Of a DNA stretch of 64,000 bases, positions 48,916 to 58,249 are shown piece after piece (the first letter of the stretch is position 1; the number at the start of each line of letters is the position of its first letter). A program made the position numbers and the translations under genes. Source of the stretch: Colwellia polaris (GTDB lineage: Bacteria; Pseudomonadota; Gammaproteobacteria; Enterobacterales; Alteromonadaceae); contig NZ_NBOE01000001.1 of the NCBI RefSeq assembly GCF_002104515.1, positions 496,001 through 560,000 of the forward strand. The letters run 5' to 3'. Under the pieces are notes generated by a model, which was not told the DNA's origin, searched no databases, and saw only the letters and a program-made list of their open reading frames with translations.

Positions 48916-49377
48916 CTATTTATTTGCGTGTGAGGCGAGTTTTTCTAGCTTTTTACGTAAACTATCAGGGGCATTTTTTGCTACTTTTAATAGTTGCTCT
49001 GCGGTGGATGCAGAAATAGTGGTATTGCCGCTATTTGGCCGTACCTTTTTTTCATAAACTTTTGTACTAAAGGGGGTAATTTTAATTTCTAACTGGTTAA
49101 ATTCATTATTAGTGACTCGAACGAGTTCGTGGCAAATGTTTACTCGTTCAAATTGTAGTCGTTGGCTCCAAACAGCGGAATTAACTTCAATAACGATCGC
49201 ATTAGCTCTGAAATTGGCTATTTTCCATACATCTGCTGGTAGGTCGGGGCAGATTTGTCGTACAATGTCTGACAATATTGTTAAAGAGTTGGTTTTTGCG
49301 GCTATTTGTGCCAAAGTGCCTGACGTTGAATTAAACAGCGCTGACATATCTGTAGGGATTTTAGATTTTCTTGCCAT
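48916..49377 (-). CDS. dciA: DUF721 family protein, probable DciA helicase-loader
   Basis: The 153-residue protein has an N-terminal DUF721 domain (LAQIAAKTNSLTILSDIVRQICP then WKIANFRANAIVIEVNSAVWSQRLQFER) and a disordered basic tail. DciA is the ancestral loader of replicative helicase DnaB in bacteria lacking DnaC. Its place between lpxC and secA, opposite in strand, matches the dciA locus of Vibrio-like and Alteromonadales genomes. It is divergent from the M23 peptidase gene with only 27 nt between starts. Confidence 0.85.
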   Translation of the reverse strand: MARKSKIPTDMSALFNSTSGTLAQIAAKTNSLTILSDIVRQICPDLPADVWKIANFRANAIVIEVNSAVWSQRLQFERVNICHELVRVTNNEFNQLEIKITPFSTKVYEKKVRPNSGNTTISASTAEQLLKVAKNAPDSLRKKLEKLASHANK

Positions 49378-49404
49378 TAGTCAGCTCTAAACTATGAATG
49401 AATT

Positions 49405-50301
49405 ATGAGTTTAACATTACTATACCGTGGAAAGAACGTTAGATTTTCAATGAAGCTAAATAAGCTGCATTGGTTATCTGCAATAACAGCCTTTGCGCTA
49501 GTTTCTGGCTTTATTGTTCATTTAGTTGTTTCTGCCGATGACGTACCTAAAAACCCAATCTATGGCATGTCTAGCTTGCCTGATATCGACACTCCTAAGG
49601 TCAATAGCCAAGTAACAGCAGTTACTATGAAATTGGCTGAGTTGCAAAGTCAGGTGCTGCGATTAAATGCGCTTGGAGATCGGTTAGCAGAAGAAGCTAA
49701 TATTCCAGACAACGAGTTTAATTTTCAGCAATCACCACCAAGTGGTGGTCCAATGATTCAGAGCAATGAAGATAAGCAAGAAAGCTTAACTGATTTACTA
49801 CTAAATATAACGTCACTAGAAAAAACCTTAGCACATGAAGAAAAACAATTAAAAATGCTTGAATCTGTCAGTTTTGGTCACCATATAGAAAATACAAGGT
49901 ATCTGTCTGGTCGACCAATTGTTAAAGGTTGGTTGTCTTCTTACTACGGTATTCGCAAAGACCCTTTTAGTGGCAAAGCTGCCATGCACAAGGGAGTGGA
50001 CTTCGCCGGAAAAGAAAATGCCGATATTATTGCCACCGCTTCAGGTGTAGTAAGTTGGGCAAGTGATAGATATGGTTATGGTAAATTAATTGAAATTAAT
50101 CATGGCGATGGTTTAAAAACGCGTTACGGACATAACAAAGATATACTCGTTTCGGTTGGCGATGTAGTTAATAAAGGGCAAGTTATTGCTAAAATGGGCA
50201 GTACAGGCCGTTCAACAGGTCCACACGTGCACTATGAAATTTTACGTAATAATAAGCAAATAGATCCAAAAAGATACGTTTATCGAAAAGCAAAAGAATA
50301 G
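49405..50301 (+). CDS. M23 family metallopeptidase (LytM-type), membrane-anchored
   Basis: The 298-residue protein has a membrane helix (about residues 22-45), a periplasmic coiled coil (residues 70-165) and a C-terminal M23 domain with zinc ligands in MHKGVDFAG and HVHYE, and the GHNKDILVSVGD stretch. The intact catalytic set suggests a peptidoglycan endopeptidase. The ATG at 49405 is kept since homologues beside secA begin similarly; ATG 49450 is an alternative with more room for a promoter. Confidence 0.9.
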   Translation: MSLTLLYRGKNVRFSMKLNKLHWLSAITAFALVSGFIVHLVVSADDVPKNPIYGMSSLPDIDTPKVNSQVTAVTMKLAELQSQVLRLNALGDRLAEEANIPDNEFNFQQSPPSGGPMIQSNEDKQESLTDLLLNITSLEKTLAHEEKQLKMLESVSFGHHIENTRYLSGRPIVKGWLSSYYGIRKDPFSGKAAMHKGVDFAGKENADIIATASGVVSWASDRYGYGKLIEINHGDGLKTRYGHNKDILVSVGDVVNKGQVIAKMGSTGRSTGPHVHYEILRNNKQIDPKRYVYRKAKE

Positions 50302-50427
50302 CTTAAACACTAATTTCAGTTGTTTAAAATACTGCTGCGATTACAATACTAAGCAAGTTTATGTGGTCGGCTCTACCGATCATTTTATTTTCAGCGGAAG
50401 ATTTTCTTCTCAATATGGTTTAACACG

Positions 50428-53106
50428 ATGTTTGTAAGTTTAATGACAAAATTGTTCGGCAGTCGTAATGATCGATTACTGAAACAAATGCAAAAAGAAG
50501 TAAGTAAAATAAATGCACTAGAACCTGTTTTTGAAGCACTCAGTGATGAAGAACTAAAAGCAAAAACAACTGAGTTTAAAGAACGTGTAGAAAAGGGCGA
50601 AGAGTTAGACGCTATTCTTCCTGAAGCATTCGCTGTAGTTCGTGAAGCCAGTAAACGTGTATTTGGCATGCGCCATTTTGACGTACAAATGATCGGTGGC
50701 ATGGTACTAAACTCGGGTAAAATTGCAGAAATGCGTACCGGTGAAGGTAAAACCCTTACCGCAACATTACCATCATACTTAAATGCTTTAACGGGTAAAG
50801 GTGTACATGTAATTACGGTTAACGACTATCTTGCCACGCGTGATGGTAACTGGAGTCGTCCACTATTTGAATTCTTAGGTATGACCGTTGGCTGTAACAT
50901 CGCCGGTATGGCTCCTCAAGATAAGCAAGCCGCTTATAACTCAGACATTACCTACGGCACTAACAACGAATTTGGTTTTGATTACTTGCGCGACAACATG
51001 GCTTTTTCGCCAGAAGAGCGTGCTCAAAAGCCATTAAATTTCGCGGTAATTGATGAAGTTGACTCTATTTTAATTGATGAAGCGCGTACGCCACTTATTA
51101 TCTCAGGCCAAGCCGAAGATAGTTCAGAGCTATATCGTAATATAAACCTCGTGGTACCAACGCTTGTTCAACAAGAAGAAGAAGATAAAGAAGGTGAAGA
51201 CAGCACAGGTGACTTCACTATCGATGAAAAAGCAAAACAAATTTATTTGACTGAATTAGGTCAAGTTCATATTGAAGAAATCATGATAGAAAAAGGATTA
51301 ATGCAGCAGGGAGATTCTTTATTCTCAGCAGCTAACATTACCTTATTACATCATGTTATGGCGGCATTGCGTGCACACAAACTATTTCAAAAAGACGTTG
51401 ATTACATCGTAAAAGACGACGAAATTGTTATTGTTGATGAACATACCGGTCGTACAATGGAAGGCCGTCGTTGGTCTGAGGGTTTACATCAAGCTGTTGA
51501 AGCTAAAGAAGGTGTAAATATTCAAAACGAAAACCAAACTTTGGCTTCAATTACCTTTCAAAACTTTTTCCGCATCTATAACAAATTATCAGGCATGACA
51601 GGTACCGCTGATACTGAAGCGTTCGAGTTTAACCATATTTACGGTTTAGAGACTGTGGTTATTCCAACGAACCAGCCTATGGTACGTAAAGATTTACCTG
51701 ATTTAATTTACTTAACCGCTGAAGAAAAGTTTGAAGCTATTTTAGATGATATAAAAGATTGTGTTGAGCGTGGGCAACCCGTGTTAGTAGGTACTATTAG
51801 TATCGAAACATCAGAGTTTCTTTCTTCGTTTCTAAAGAAAGCAAAAATTAAGCATAAAGTGCTTAATGCTAAGTTTCACCAACAAGAAGCTGAAATTGTT
51901 GCTGATGCCGGTAAAATTGGCGCTGTAACTATTGCGACTAATATGGCGGGTCGTGGTACCGATATTGTATTAGGTGGTAATCTAGGCACAATGCTAGCTA
52001 AACTTGAAAATCCAAGTGAAGATAAAATTGCGCAAGTTAAAGCTGCATGGCAAGAAGAGCATGAAAAAGTATTAGCTGCTGGTGGTTTACACATAGTTGC
52101 TACAGAACGCCATGAATCTCGTCGTATTGATAACCAATTACGTGGTCGTTCAGGTCGTCAAGGTGATGCCGGTTCAACCCGTTTTTACTTGTCAATGGAA
52201 GACGGTTTGATGCGTATTTTCGCTTCAGAACGTATTACAAACATGATGCGTAAACTGGGCATGGAACGTGGCGAAGCTATTGAGCACCCTTGGGTAACTA
52301 AAAGTATTGAAAACGCACAACGTAAAGTTGAAGGCCGTAACTTTGATATTCGTAAACAATTACTTGAATTTGACGATGTATCAAACGACCAACGTAAAGT
52401 TATTTATGAACAACGTAATGAATTAATGGACGAAGCTGATATCGCCGAGGTTATTAAAGCGATTCGTGTTGATGTTGTAAACGGCTTAATTGCGCAACAT
52501 ATACCACCACAATCTATGGAAGAAATGTGGGATATTGAAGGCTTAGAAGAACGTCTTAAAGGTGAACTTACGCTTGAACTACCTATTGCTAAATGGTTAG
52601 AAGAAGATAAGAAGTTACATGAAGAAACTTTACGTGAGAAAATTTTAGAGGCCGTTGAAACTAGCTACACTGAGAAAGAAGAGATGGTTGGCGCCGAAGT
52701 GCTACGTCAATTTGAAAAAGCAGTAATGCTACAAAGTTTAGACTCGCACTGGAAAGAGCACTTGGCGGCAATGGATCATTTACGTCAAGGTATTCATTTA
52801 CGTGGTTACGCGCAAAAGAATCCCAAACAAGAATTTAAACGTGAGTCTTTTGAGTTATTTGCCGAGTTGCTAGATAACTTAAAATATGACGTTATTGGTA
52901 TTTTAAGTAAAGTGCAAATTAGAGCTGAATCTGATGTGGAAGCTGTTGAAGAACAACACAGAAAAGCAGACGAAGCGCCAAAAGAGTTCAAGCACGAGTC
53001 AACTTCAGAGCCAGAGCCGGCAGCTATGCCGCGTGTTGGTCGAAATGAAGCTTGTCCATGTGGCTCAGGTAAAAAATATAAACAGTGTCACGGTAAATTA
53101 ACCTAA
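50428..53106 (+). CDS. secA: Preprotein translocase ATPase SecA
   Basis: The 892-residue motor drives Sec-dependent export. It shows Walker A in [11 protein letters not shown], Walker B with [15 protein letters not shown], helicase motifs [14 protein letters not shown] and [17 protein letters not shown], a linker region, and the C-terminal zinc-binding [14 protein letters not shown] that binds SecB and lipids. Typical length. No secM-like arrest peptide is seen before it. A strong terminator follows. Confidence 0.98.
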   Translation: MFVSLMTKLFGSRNDRLLKQMQKEVSKINALEPVFEALSDEELKAKTTEFKERVEKGEELDAILPEAFAVVREASKRVFGMRHFDVQMIGGMVLNSGKIAEMRTGEGKTLTATLPSYLNALTGKGVHVITVNDYLATRDGNWSRPLFEFLGMTVGCNIAGMAPQDKQAAYNSDITYGTNNEFGFDYLRDNMAFSPEERAQKPLNFAVIDEVDSILIDEARTPLIISGQAEDSSELYRNINLVVPTLVQQEEEDKEGEDSTGDFTIDEKAKQIYLTELGQVHIEEIMIEKGLMQQGDSLFSAANITLLHHVMAALRAHKLFQKDVDYIVKDDEIVIVDEHTGRTMEGRRWSEGLHQAVEAKEGVNIQNENQTLASITFQNFFRIYNKLSGMTGTADTEAFEFNHIYGLETVVIPTNQPMVRKDLPDLIYLTAEEKFEAILDDIKDCVERGQPVLVGTISIETSEFLSSFLKKAKIKHKVLNAKFHQQEAEIVADAGKIGAVTIATNMAGRGTDIVLGGNLGTMLAKLENPSEDKIAQVKAAWQEEHEKVLAAGGLHIVATERHESRRIDNQLRGRSGRQGDAGSTRFYLSMEDGLMRIFASERITNMMRKLGMERGEAIEHPWVTKSIENAQRKVEGRNFDIRKQLLEFDDVSNDQRKVIYEQRNELMDEADIAEVIKAIRVDVVNGLIAQHIPPQSMEEMWDIEGLEERLKGELTLELPIAKWLEEDKKLHEETLREKILEAVETSYTEKEEMVGAEVLRQFEKAVMLQSLDSHWKEHLAAMDHLRQGIHLRGYAQKNPKQEFKRESFELFAELLDNLKYDVIGILSKVQIRAESDVEAVEEQHRKADEAPKEFKHESTSEPEPAAMPRVGRNEACPCGSGKKYKQCHGKLT

Positions 53107-53143
53107 TCACTTGATATAACGAGTTAAGTCGTAATTGTATTTT

Positions 53144-53172
53144 AATGCCAGTCAATTGACTGGCATTTTTAT
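53144..53172 (+). terminator. Rho-independent terminator of secA
   Basis: A perfect palindrome spans 53144-53167, with the core CCAGTCAATTGACTGG flanked by AATG and CATT, followed by five T residues. Confidence 0.9.
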
Positions 53173-53334
53173 ATTCAAATTTTGTAAGTATCAACCAACT
53201 GTTTGTTGTAAATCAGTTTTATACTTTAAACTCATAGCATTGAGAACTTTGCAACAATAAGCAATGTCTTATTATTGGCAGTGAATCAGTACTTGGTTGA
53301 ATAATAATAAATAGAAAAAGCTCAAGGATTTAAA

Positions 53335-53730
53335 ATGACAAAAATTGTGCATGTAGCGGTTGGTGTGATCAAACGCGAAGATAAAATCTTTCTTACTAAA
53401 CGTTTAGCGGCGAGTCACCAAGGCGGTAAATGGGAATTTCCCGGTGGTAAAGTAGAAGCAAATGAAACTTTGCATCAGGCACTTCATAGAGAGCTAAAAG
53501 AAGAAGTTGCTATTGATACGTTGTCTTGTACGCCACTAATGCAAATTAGCCATGATTACGGCGATAAAAAGGTATTGTTAGATGTGTTTGTTGTAGATAA
53601 CTTTACCGGTGAAGCAAAAGCTTTAGAAGGCCAACAATCAGGTTGGTTTGCATTGTCGGAGTTTGAAGGTTTAAATTTTCCTGCTGCTAACCAGTCAATT
53701 ATCGAAAAGCTAAATCAAGTATATCAATAA
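53335..53730 (+). CDS. mutT: 8-oxo-dGTP diphosphatase MutT
   Basis: The 131-residue Nudix hydrolase removes oxidised dGTP from the pool. The Nudix box GGKVEANETLHQALHRELKEE is complete in Glu/Arg residues, but the usual GU at its end reads AI instead of GI. HVAVGVIKREDKIFLTKR is the usual MutT start. CAAGGA provides the ribosome site. It follows secA as in many Gammaproteobacteria. Confidence 0.93.
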   Translation: MTKIVHVAVGVIKREDKIFLTKRLAASHQGGKWEFPGGKVEANETLHQALHRELKEEVAIDTLSCTPLMQISHDYGDKKVLLDVFVVDNFTGEAKALEGQQSGWFALSEFEGLNFPAANQSIIEKLNQVYQ

Positions 53731-53735
53731 CAAGC

Positions 53736-53774
53736 GAATATATTGTGTTGATAGTTCTGTTACACAATATATTC
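53736..53774. repeat. 13-bp inverted repeat between convergent mutT and yacG
   Basis: GAATATATTGTGT (53736-53748) pairs exactly with 53762-53774, with a 13-nt loop. It is at the meeting point of convergent genes, so a bidirectional 3'-end structure is likely, although no T-run follows. Confidence 0.45.
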
Positions 53775-53808
53775 AACAGTTGTCTTAGCAAGTTAGCTAT
53801 AAACTATA

Positions 53809-54045
53809 TTATTCAGGTTCAACAAAAAATTTATTGTGCTGTAAAAATTCTGCTTCTAAGGCGTCAAGCATTTCTTCGTTCAGTTCAACAGCACCTTGCA
53901 CAGGCTGGCTTATTTTATGATTTTCATCAGCCCAATCACCAATATCAATTAGCTGACATCGTTTACTACAAAATGGTCGATACTGACTCTCTTCTTGCCA
54001 AATAACTTCTGTTTTACAGGTGGGACAAGCAACTTTTAAGGTCAT
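53809..54045 (-). CDS. yacG: DNA gyrase inhibitor YacG
   Basis: The ATG at 54045 gives [16 protein letters not shown]; an in-frame TTG three codons earlier is not used. The 78-residue protein has the four-cysteine zinc knuckle CPTC plus FCSKRC and an acidic tail. YacG binds GyrB and inhibits gyrase. It lies upstream of mutT in reverse orientation, and 139 nt after zapD on the same strand. Confidence 0.93.
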   Translation of the reverse strand: MTLKVACPTCKTEVIWQEESQYRPFCSKRCQLIDIGDWADENHKISQPVQGAVELNEEMLDALEAEFLQHNKFFVEPE

Positions 54046-54124
54046 AATACACAATACTAACGGGGAAAATTATGCGCTTATTATAGAAGAATTTCACATA
54101 AGCAGCTAGCGCTGAAAAAGAAGT

Positions 54125-54177
54125 TTTAAACTGACAGCTCAAAACGGATAGCTGACAACTAATGACTGACAGCTTTG
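54125..54177 (-). repeat. Copy A of an AGCTGTCAG repeat family
   Basis: Read on the minus strand this gap holds AAGCTGTCAGTCATTAG, then GTCAGCTATCCGTTTTGA, then GAGCTGTCAGTTTAAA. GTCAGCTATCCGTTTT is also present in copy B at 55727-55742, and TTTTGAGCTGTCAGT recurs in the tandem copy C at 63046-63060. Confidence 0.6.
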
Positions 54178-54184
54178 TAATTAA

Positions 54185-54931
54185 TTAGCAGCGAGCTAAA
54201 TGAAATTTCGTGGCTTGCTTAGCATATTTTCGACCTGTCTCGTTGCAGGGCATCATAAAGCGAATAGAGTAACGAAAACGGTTGCCGCTAATGGTTGGGT
54301 AGAAAGGTAGGCCGTTTGCTACTTTTATACGAATAAGAATTAAGCCTTCACCATTATCTTGAAAAAAACCGCTTTCAGTGGTTATTTCTTTAAACTCAGC
54401 ACGTTGGCGAACAAACATAAGATTCAGCGCTAGCGCCGCGTTAATTTGCTCAAGCATCGAAAGCCAGTGTCTACATTGTGCTGCAACTTCTGTACTCGGT
54501 TGATTTAACCAAAACTGTAATTGAGGCAAGTCAAAATGCGAGCTGCCGCCTTGAATAGCAAAACGTTGTTTTAAACTGGTTAAAAATTTATCTGTTTTTA
54601 ACTGTAACCATTGCGCGGAATGCACTTTCAGCTTACTCGATAGCTGAACGGTTTTTTGCAAGTTATCTTCTAGAGCTGCATTGTTAATGTCGGGGACTTG
54701 TGACCAAACCACTAAACTTTGTTCGAGCTTTTCTAAATCCTTGATTAAATCACCGCGAATATCGTTACGCTCTAAAGTATCTAAAATAGCAAATAAAGCA
54801 TTAAAAAATACGCTGTGACTGGTTGTCATATTATAATTTAGACAATCAGAAGCTTGAGCAAATAATTGCTCTAGCTTTAAGTAGTTTCGTATTCGCTCAT
54901 TAAGCGGATGTTCATATAATATTGCGGTCAT
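54185..54931 (-). CDS. zapD: Cell division protein ZapD
   Basis: The 248-residue protein matches ZapD (formerly DUF1342): it starts ILYEHPLNERIRNYLKLEQLF and has an alpha-helical region followed by a beta domain. ZapD crosslinks FtsZ filaments by binding the FtsZ C-terminal peptide, which is intact in this window. The usual order coaE-zapD-yacG on the minus strand is kept. Confidence 0.95.
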   Translation of the reverse strand: MTAILYEHPLNERIRNYLKLEQLFAQASDCLNYNMTTSHSVFFNALFAILDTLERNDIRGDLIKDLEKLEQSLVVWSQVPDINNAALEDNLQKTVQLSSKLKVHSAQWLQLKTDKFLTSLKQRFAIQGGSSHFDLPQLQFWLNQPSTEVAAQCRHWLSMLEQINAALALNLMFVRQRAEFKEITTESGFFQDNGEGLILIRIKVANGLPFYPTISGNRFRYSIRFMMPCNETGRKYAKQATKFHLARC

Positions 54932-55047
54932 TTATTCGAAACTTTGTTTGAAACGATTGAAGGTCATTGCTTTATAGTAACCATAGCACAGGTAAATGGC
55001 GAATTTTTTATGTAAACAGCCGTTTACAATTAGGCTCATTTAAGTGT

Positions 55048-55662
55048 TTAACCACTATGCTTTAGCGCTAAGGTACGGTACTTTTGATCTAGTGCTATTA
55101 CCTGTTGTTGAATGTCGTCTAGGCTAATATCTTGGTTGTTAATAACATCATCTGCAAAGCTAAGGCGTTGTTTGCTCGGCATTTGGCTGGCAATAATGCG
55201 TTTAATTTCAGCCACAGAGCTAGGGTCGCGCTCAGCAGTGCGAGCGATCTGATTCGCTTCGTCTATATTAATAACTAAAACTCGGTTAACTAATTTTTGT
55301 AAGTTATTCTCTATTAATAGTGGCGCAACTAGCACGCAGTAATTGCTTTTTGCTTGTGATATTTGAGAGAGAATCTCTGTTCTAATTAACGGGTGCAATA
55401 AATTGTTCAGCCATGTTTTATCATCACTATTACTAAAGATTCTACTACGAAGTTTGGTTCTATCTAATTCGCCAGTTGGGGTTATAAAGTCTGGGCCAAA
55501 GTTAGCTTCAATTGCAATTAGCGCCTTGCTACCAGGCATAACAACGGTTCGCGCAGCAATATCAGCATCAATAATATCAATGTTGAGTTTAGCGAACATA
55601 TCGCTGACAGTTGTTTTACCACTGCCAATTCCACCCGTTAAACCAACGATAAATTTAGACAT
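55048..55662 (-). CDS. coaE: Dephospho-CoA kinase CoaE
   Basis: The 204-residue P-loop kinase makes the last step of coenzyme A synthesis. Walker A is VGLTGGIGSGKTTVSDMF; DADIAARTVVMPG and the LHPLIRTEI motif are typical. It is downstream of pilD (114-nt gap, carrying repeat copy B) and 116 nt upstream of zapD. Full length. Confidence 0.96.
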   Translation of the reverse strand: MSKFIVGLTGGIGSGKTTVSDMFAKLNIDIIDADIAARTVVMPGSKALIAIEANFGPDFITPTGELDRTKLRSRIFSNSDDKTWLNNLLHPLIRTEILSQISQAKSNYCVLVAPLLIENNLQKLVNRVLVINIDEANQIARTAERDPSSVAEIKRIIASQMPSKQRLSFADDVINNQDISLDDIQQQVIALDQKYRTLALKHSG

Positions 55663-55679
55663 GTAAGCGCCTTTTTCAG

Positions 55680-55745
55680 TTTTGAGCGATCAGTTTTAAG
55701 CTATCAGTTTGAGCTTTAAGCTGGTCAGCTATCCGTTTTAATTAG
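55680..55745 (+). repeat. Copy B of the AGCTGTCAG repeat family
   Basis: The coaE-pilD gap holds a degenerate string of TTTGAGCGATCAG, TTTAAGCTATCAG, TTGAGCTTTAAGCTGGTCAG and GTCAGCTATCCGTTTTAA. The last block matches 16 bases of copy A in opposite orientation. Confidence 0.6.
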
Positions 55746-55776
55746 CTTAAAGGTTTTATTTCTGTAGTTAAGCGAT

Positions 55777-56658
55777 TTAAGTTAGGGTGCTTAAATACCA
55801 AGACCAAATACCATTTCCCCAAAGTAAAGTAATCCAACCTGCAATGGCTAAGTAAGGGCCAAAAGGAATGGCTTGTTCACGCTGGTGATTTTTAAACACC
55901 ATTAAACTGATGCCAATTATCGCACCAACCGCCGAAGCCATTAAAATAAGTAATGGCAGCAATTGCCAACCTATCCAGGCACCAAAAAGCGCAACAAGCT
56001 TAAAATCACCATGCCCCATACCTTCCTTGCCAGTGATAAGTTTAAATAACCAAAAAATGCTGAATAAACTCATGTAGCCAACAACTGCGCCAATTACCGC
56101 GTCATTCAAAGGCACTATGGCACCATTAATATTAACCAATAAACCTAACCATAAAAGCGGCAAAGTTATTTGATCAGGTAATAGCATGTGATCAACATCA
56201 ATTAAGGTTAAACAAACCAAACCCCAGGTTAATATTAGCAGCATCAATGTGGTAAAAGTAACGCCATAATGTGCTGCAATAACCACACTTAATATAGCAG
56301 TGGTAAGTTCAACCAAAGGGTAGCGTAGCGAAATTTTAGCTTTGCATTGGCTACACTTGCCACGTAAAAATAACCAACTAATTACCGGAATATTCTCGTA
56401 AAAGCGTATTTTATGTTGGCATTTAGGGCAACTAGAACTGGGTGTTGAAAGGGTAATAGGGTTTTCGTTAGCTTGTATTGGTTTTGCTAACTCATCGGCT
56501 AAAAATTCACGACATTCGCTTTTCCAACCTTGCTCAAGCATTTTAGGTAGGCGATAAATAACCACATTTAAAAAACTGCCTATTAACAAAGAAAAAACTA
56601 CTACAATAGTGTAAAAATAAGCAGGGGAATTGCTCATCAATGTAATTATATCGCTCAA
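55777..56658 (-). CDS. pilD: Prepilin peptidase / N-methyltransferase PilD
   Basis: The 293-residue polytopic aspartyl protease cleaves and N-methylates type IV prepilins. The SFLNVVIYRLP start, the two CxxC pairs (CPKCQHK, CSQCKAK) and the catalytic aspartates in LIDVDHMLLPDQITLP and GMGHGDFKLVALFGAW are seen. A TTG at 56658 is preferred because GAGG lies 8 nt before it; ATG 56637 has no ribosome site. A terminator separates it from pilC. Confidence 0.93.
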   Translation of the reverse strand: MSDIITLMSNSPAYFYTIVVVFSLLIGSFLNVVIYRLPKMLEQGWKSECREFLADELAKPIQANENPITLSTPSSSCPKCQHKIRFYENIPVISWLFLRGKCSQCKAKISLRYPLVELTTAILSVVIAAHYGVTFTTLMLLILTWGLVCLTLIDVDHMLLPDQITLPLLWLGLLVNINGAIVPLNDAVIGAVVGYMSLFSIFWLFKLITGKEGMGHGDFKLVALFGAWIGWQLLPLLILMASAVGAIIGISLMVFKNHQREQAIPFGPYLAIAGWITLLWGNGIWSWYLSTLT

Positions 56659-56741
56659 GAGTTTTGCCTCAAAATTAAGTGAATCTATCGTACTAAATAA
56701 AAGCTAAATAAAATGTTAAATAAAGTGCTGGATATATCGAT

Positions 56742-56770
56742 AAAAAAACGATGACTAGCATCGTTTTTTT
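56742..56770 (-). terminator. Terminator after pilC
   Basis: AAAAAAACGATG (56742-56753) and CATCGTTTTTTT (56759-56770) pair perfectly around ACTAG. Read on the minus strand it ends in seven U, and it lies between pilC and pilD, so pilD (with coaE) probably has its own promoter. Confidence 0.88.
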
Positions 56771-56797
56771 ATTTTATAACACACAAGGAGTAAACCT

Positions 56798-58051
56798 TTA
56801 AACCACCATACCAATTTGGAATATCGGTAAATACATCGCAATGATCAAACCACCAATAACGACACCTAAAACAGCCATAATCATAGGTTCTAGTAAGGTA
56901 GTTAAGTTATCAACCGCGTTGTCTACTTCTTGCTCATAAACGGTTGCTACTTTAGCAAGCATGTCGTCAACTGCGCCCGACTCTTCACCAATAGCAACCA
57001 TTTGAATAACCATATCAGGGAATATGGCACAATTTCGCATGGCTAAATTCATTTGCATACCTGAGGTTACTTCAGCACGTATTTCTAAAATAGCATCACG
57101 AAACACTGCGTTACCTGAGGCTCCTGCGGCAGATTCTAGTGCATCAGGTAAAGGGACACCGGCAGCAAATGTTGTTGAAAGGGTTCTGGCATAACGAGCT
57201 ACGGCAGCTTTTTTTAATACATCACCAACAACAGGGACTTTTAATATTTTTTTATCTACGCTATCACGAAAACTTAGGCTATTAGCGTGTGTTTTTTTGA
57301 AAAGATAAATAGAGAGGAATATGCCGGCAAGACCAAAGTACCAATAGGCCTGCATAAATTCAGAAATGGCAAGTACCAGTAAAGTAAAACCAGGTAACTC
57401 AGCACCAAAGCTATCAAATATATCTTTAAAAACAGGCACAACAAAGATTAACAATACTGCCGTAACTACAAAGGCTATCACTAATACCGAAATAGGATAA
57501 GTCATGGCTTTTTTAATTTTAGCTTTTAATGCTTCTGCTTTTTCTTTATAGGTTGCGACACGATCATAAATAGTCTCAAGCGCACCAGATTGCTCACCTG
57601 AATTCACTAAATCACAATATAAATCATCAAAGTACTGTGGGTGCTCACGTAAACATTCCGATAGAGGAATACCCGATTGTAGCTTATTACCTATGGTTCC
57701 TAGTAGTTTTTGCATATTACCATTGTTATGGCCAGAACCTATCATTTCAATAGTTTGCACTAAAGGAACCCCGGCACCTAACATAGTGGCTATTTGGCGT
57801 GTAACTACAGCAATATCAGCAGGAGTTATTTTTTTATCGCCACCCATACCAAATAAAGGTTTCGCTTTTTTACTGATTTTACCGGGCGTTATACCTTGTT
57901 TACGTAGCTGAGCTTTAAGCTCTAAAACACTGCCGGCATTAAGCTCACCACTTACTTTCTTACCTTTACGGTTTAGACCTTGCCACTTATAAATATCGAG
58001 CGCTTTAATCTTAGTCTTTTTATCTTTTGTTTTTTTTGAAGAAACAGCCAT
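56798..58051 (-). CDS. pilC: Type IV pilus inner-membrane platform protein PilC
   Basis: The protein (about 417 residues from the ATG at 58051, 8 nt after AGG; another ATG lies two codons upstream) has a basic N-terminus and two T2SSF domains, each with GE-rich PLSECLREHPQYFDDLYC and AMRNCAIFPDMVIQMVAIGEE motifs, and three membrane helices. It anchors the PilB motor for pilus extension. It lies 198 nt downstream of pilB. Confidence 0.94.
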   Translation of the reverse strand: MAVSSKKTKDKKTKIKALDIYKWQGLNRKGKKVSGELNAGSVLELKAQLRKQGITPGKISKKAKPLFGMGGDKKITPADIAVVTRQIATMLGAGVPLVQTIEMIGSGHNNGNMQKLLGTIGNKLQSGIPLSECLREHPQYFDDLYCDLVNSGEQSGALETIYDRVATYKEKAEALKAKIKKAMTYPISVLVIAFVVTAVLLIFVVPVFKDIFDSFGAELPGFTLLVLAISEFMQAYWYFGLAGIFLSIYLFKKTHANSLSFRDSVDKKILKVPVVGDVLKKAAVARYARTLSTTFAAGVPLPDALESAAGASGNAVFRDAILEIRAEVTSGMQMNLAMRNCAIFPDMVIQMVAIGEESGAVDDMLAKVATVYEQEVDNAVDNLTTLLEPMIMAVLGVVIGGLIIAMYLPIFQIGMVV

Positions 58052-58249
58052 TCGCATAACCTAATTATTAGTGACTTTTATGTCTTTGTTAGAGCACAGC
58101 TTATCGTTGGCGCTTTTATAACTGATTTTAAGCTGGATAATAATACAATCAGCTTATCGCTAAAATTCGAGATAAGCAATTACTAGCAGTTTGTTTGATA
58201 GATAACATTAATAGTAATATTTTAAGTATATAAGTAACTTAGAAATAAA

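Noticed and set aside
55011-55028. TGTAAAC/GTTTACA hairpin just after coaE
   Set aside because: On the minus strand it is followed by A rather than U residues, so it is not called a terminator.
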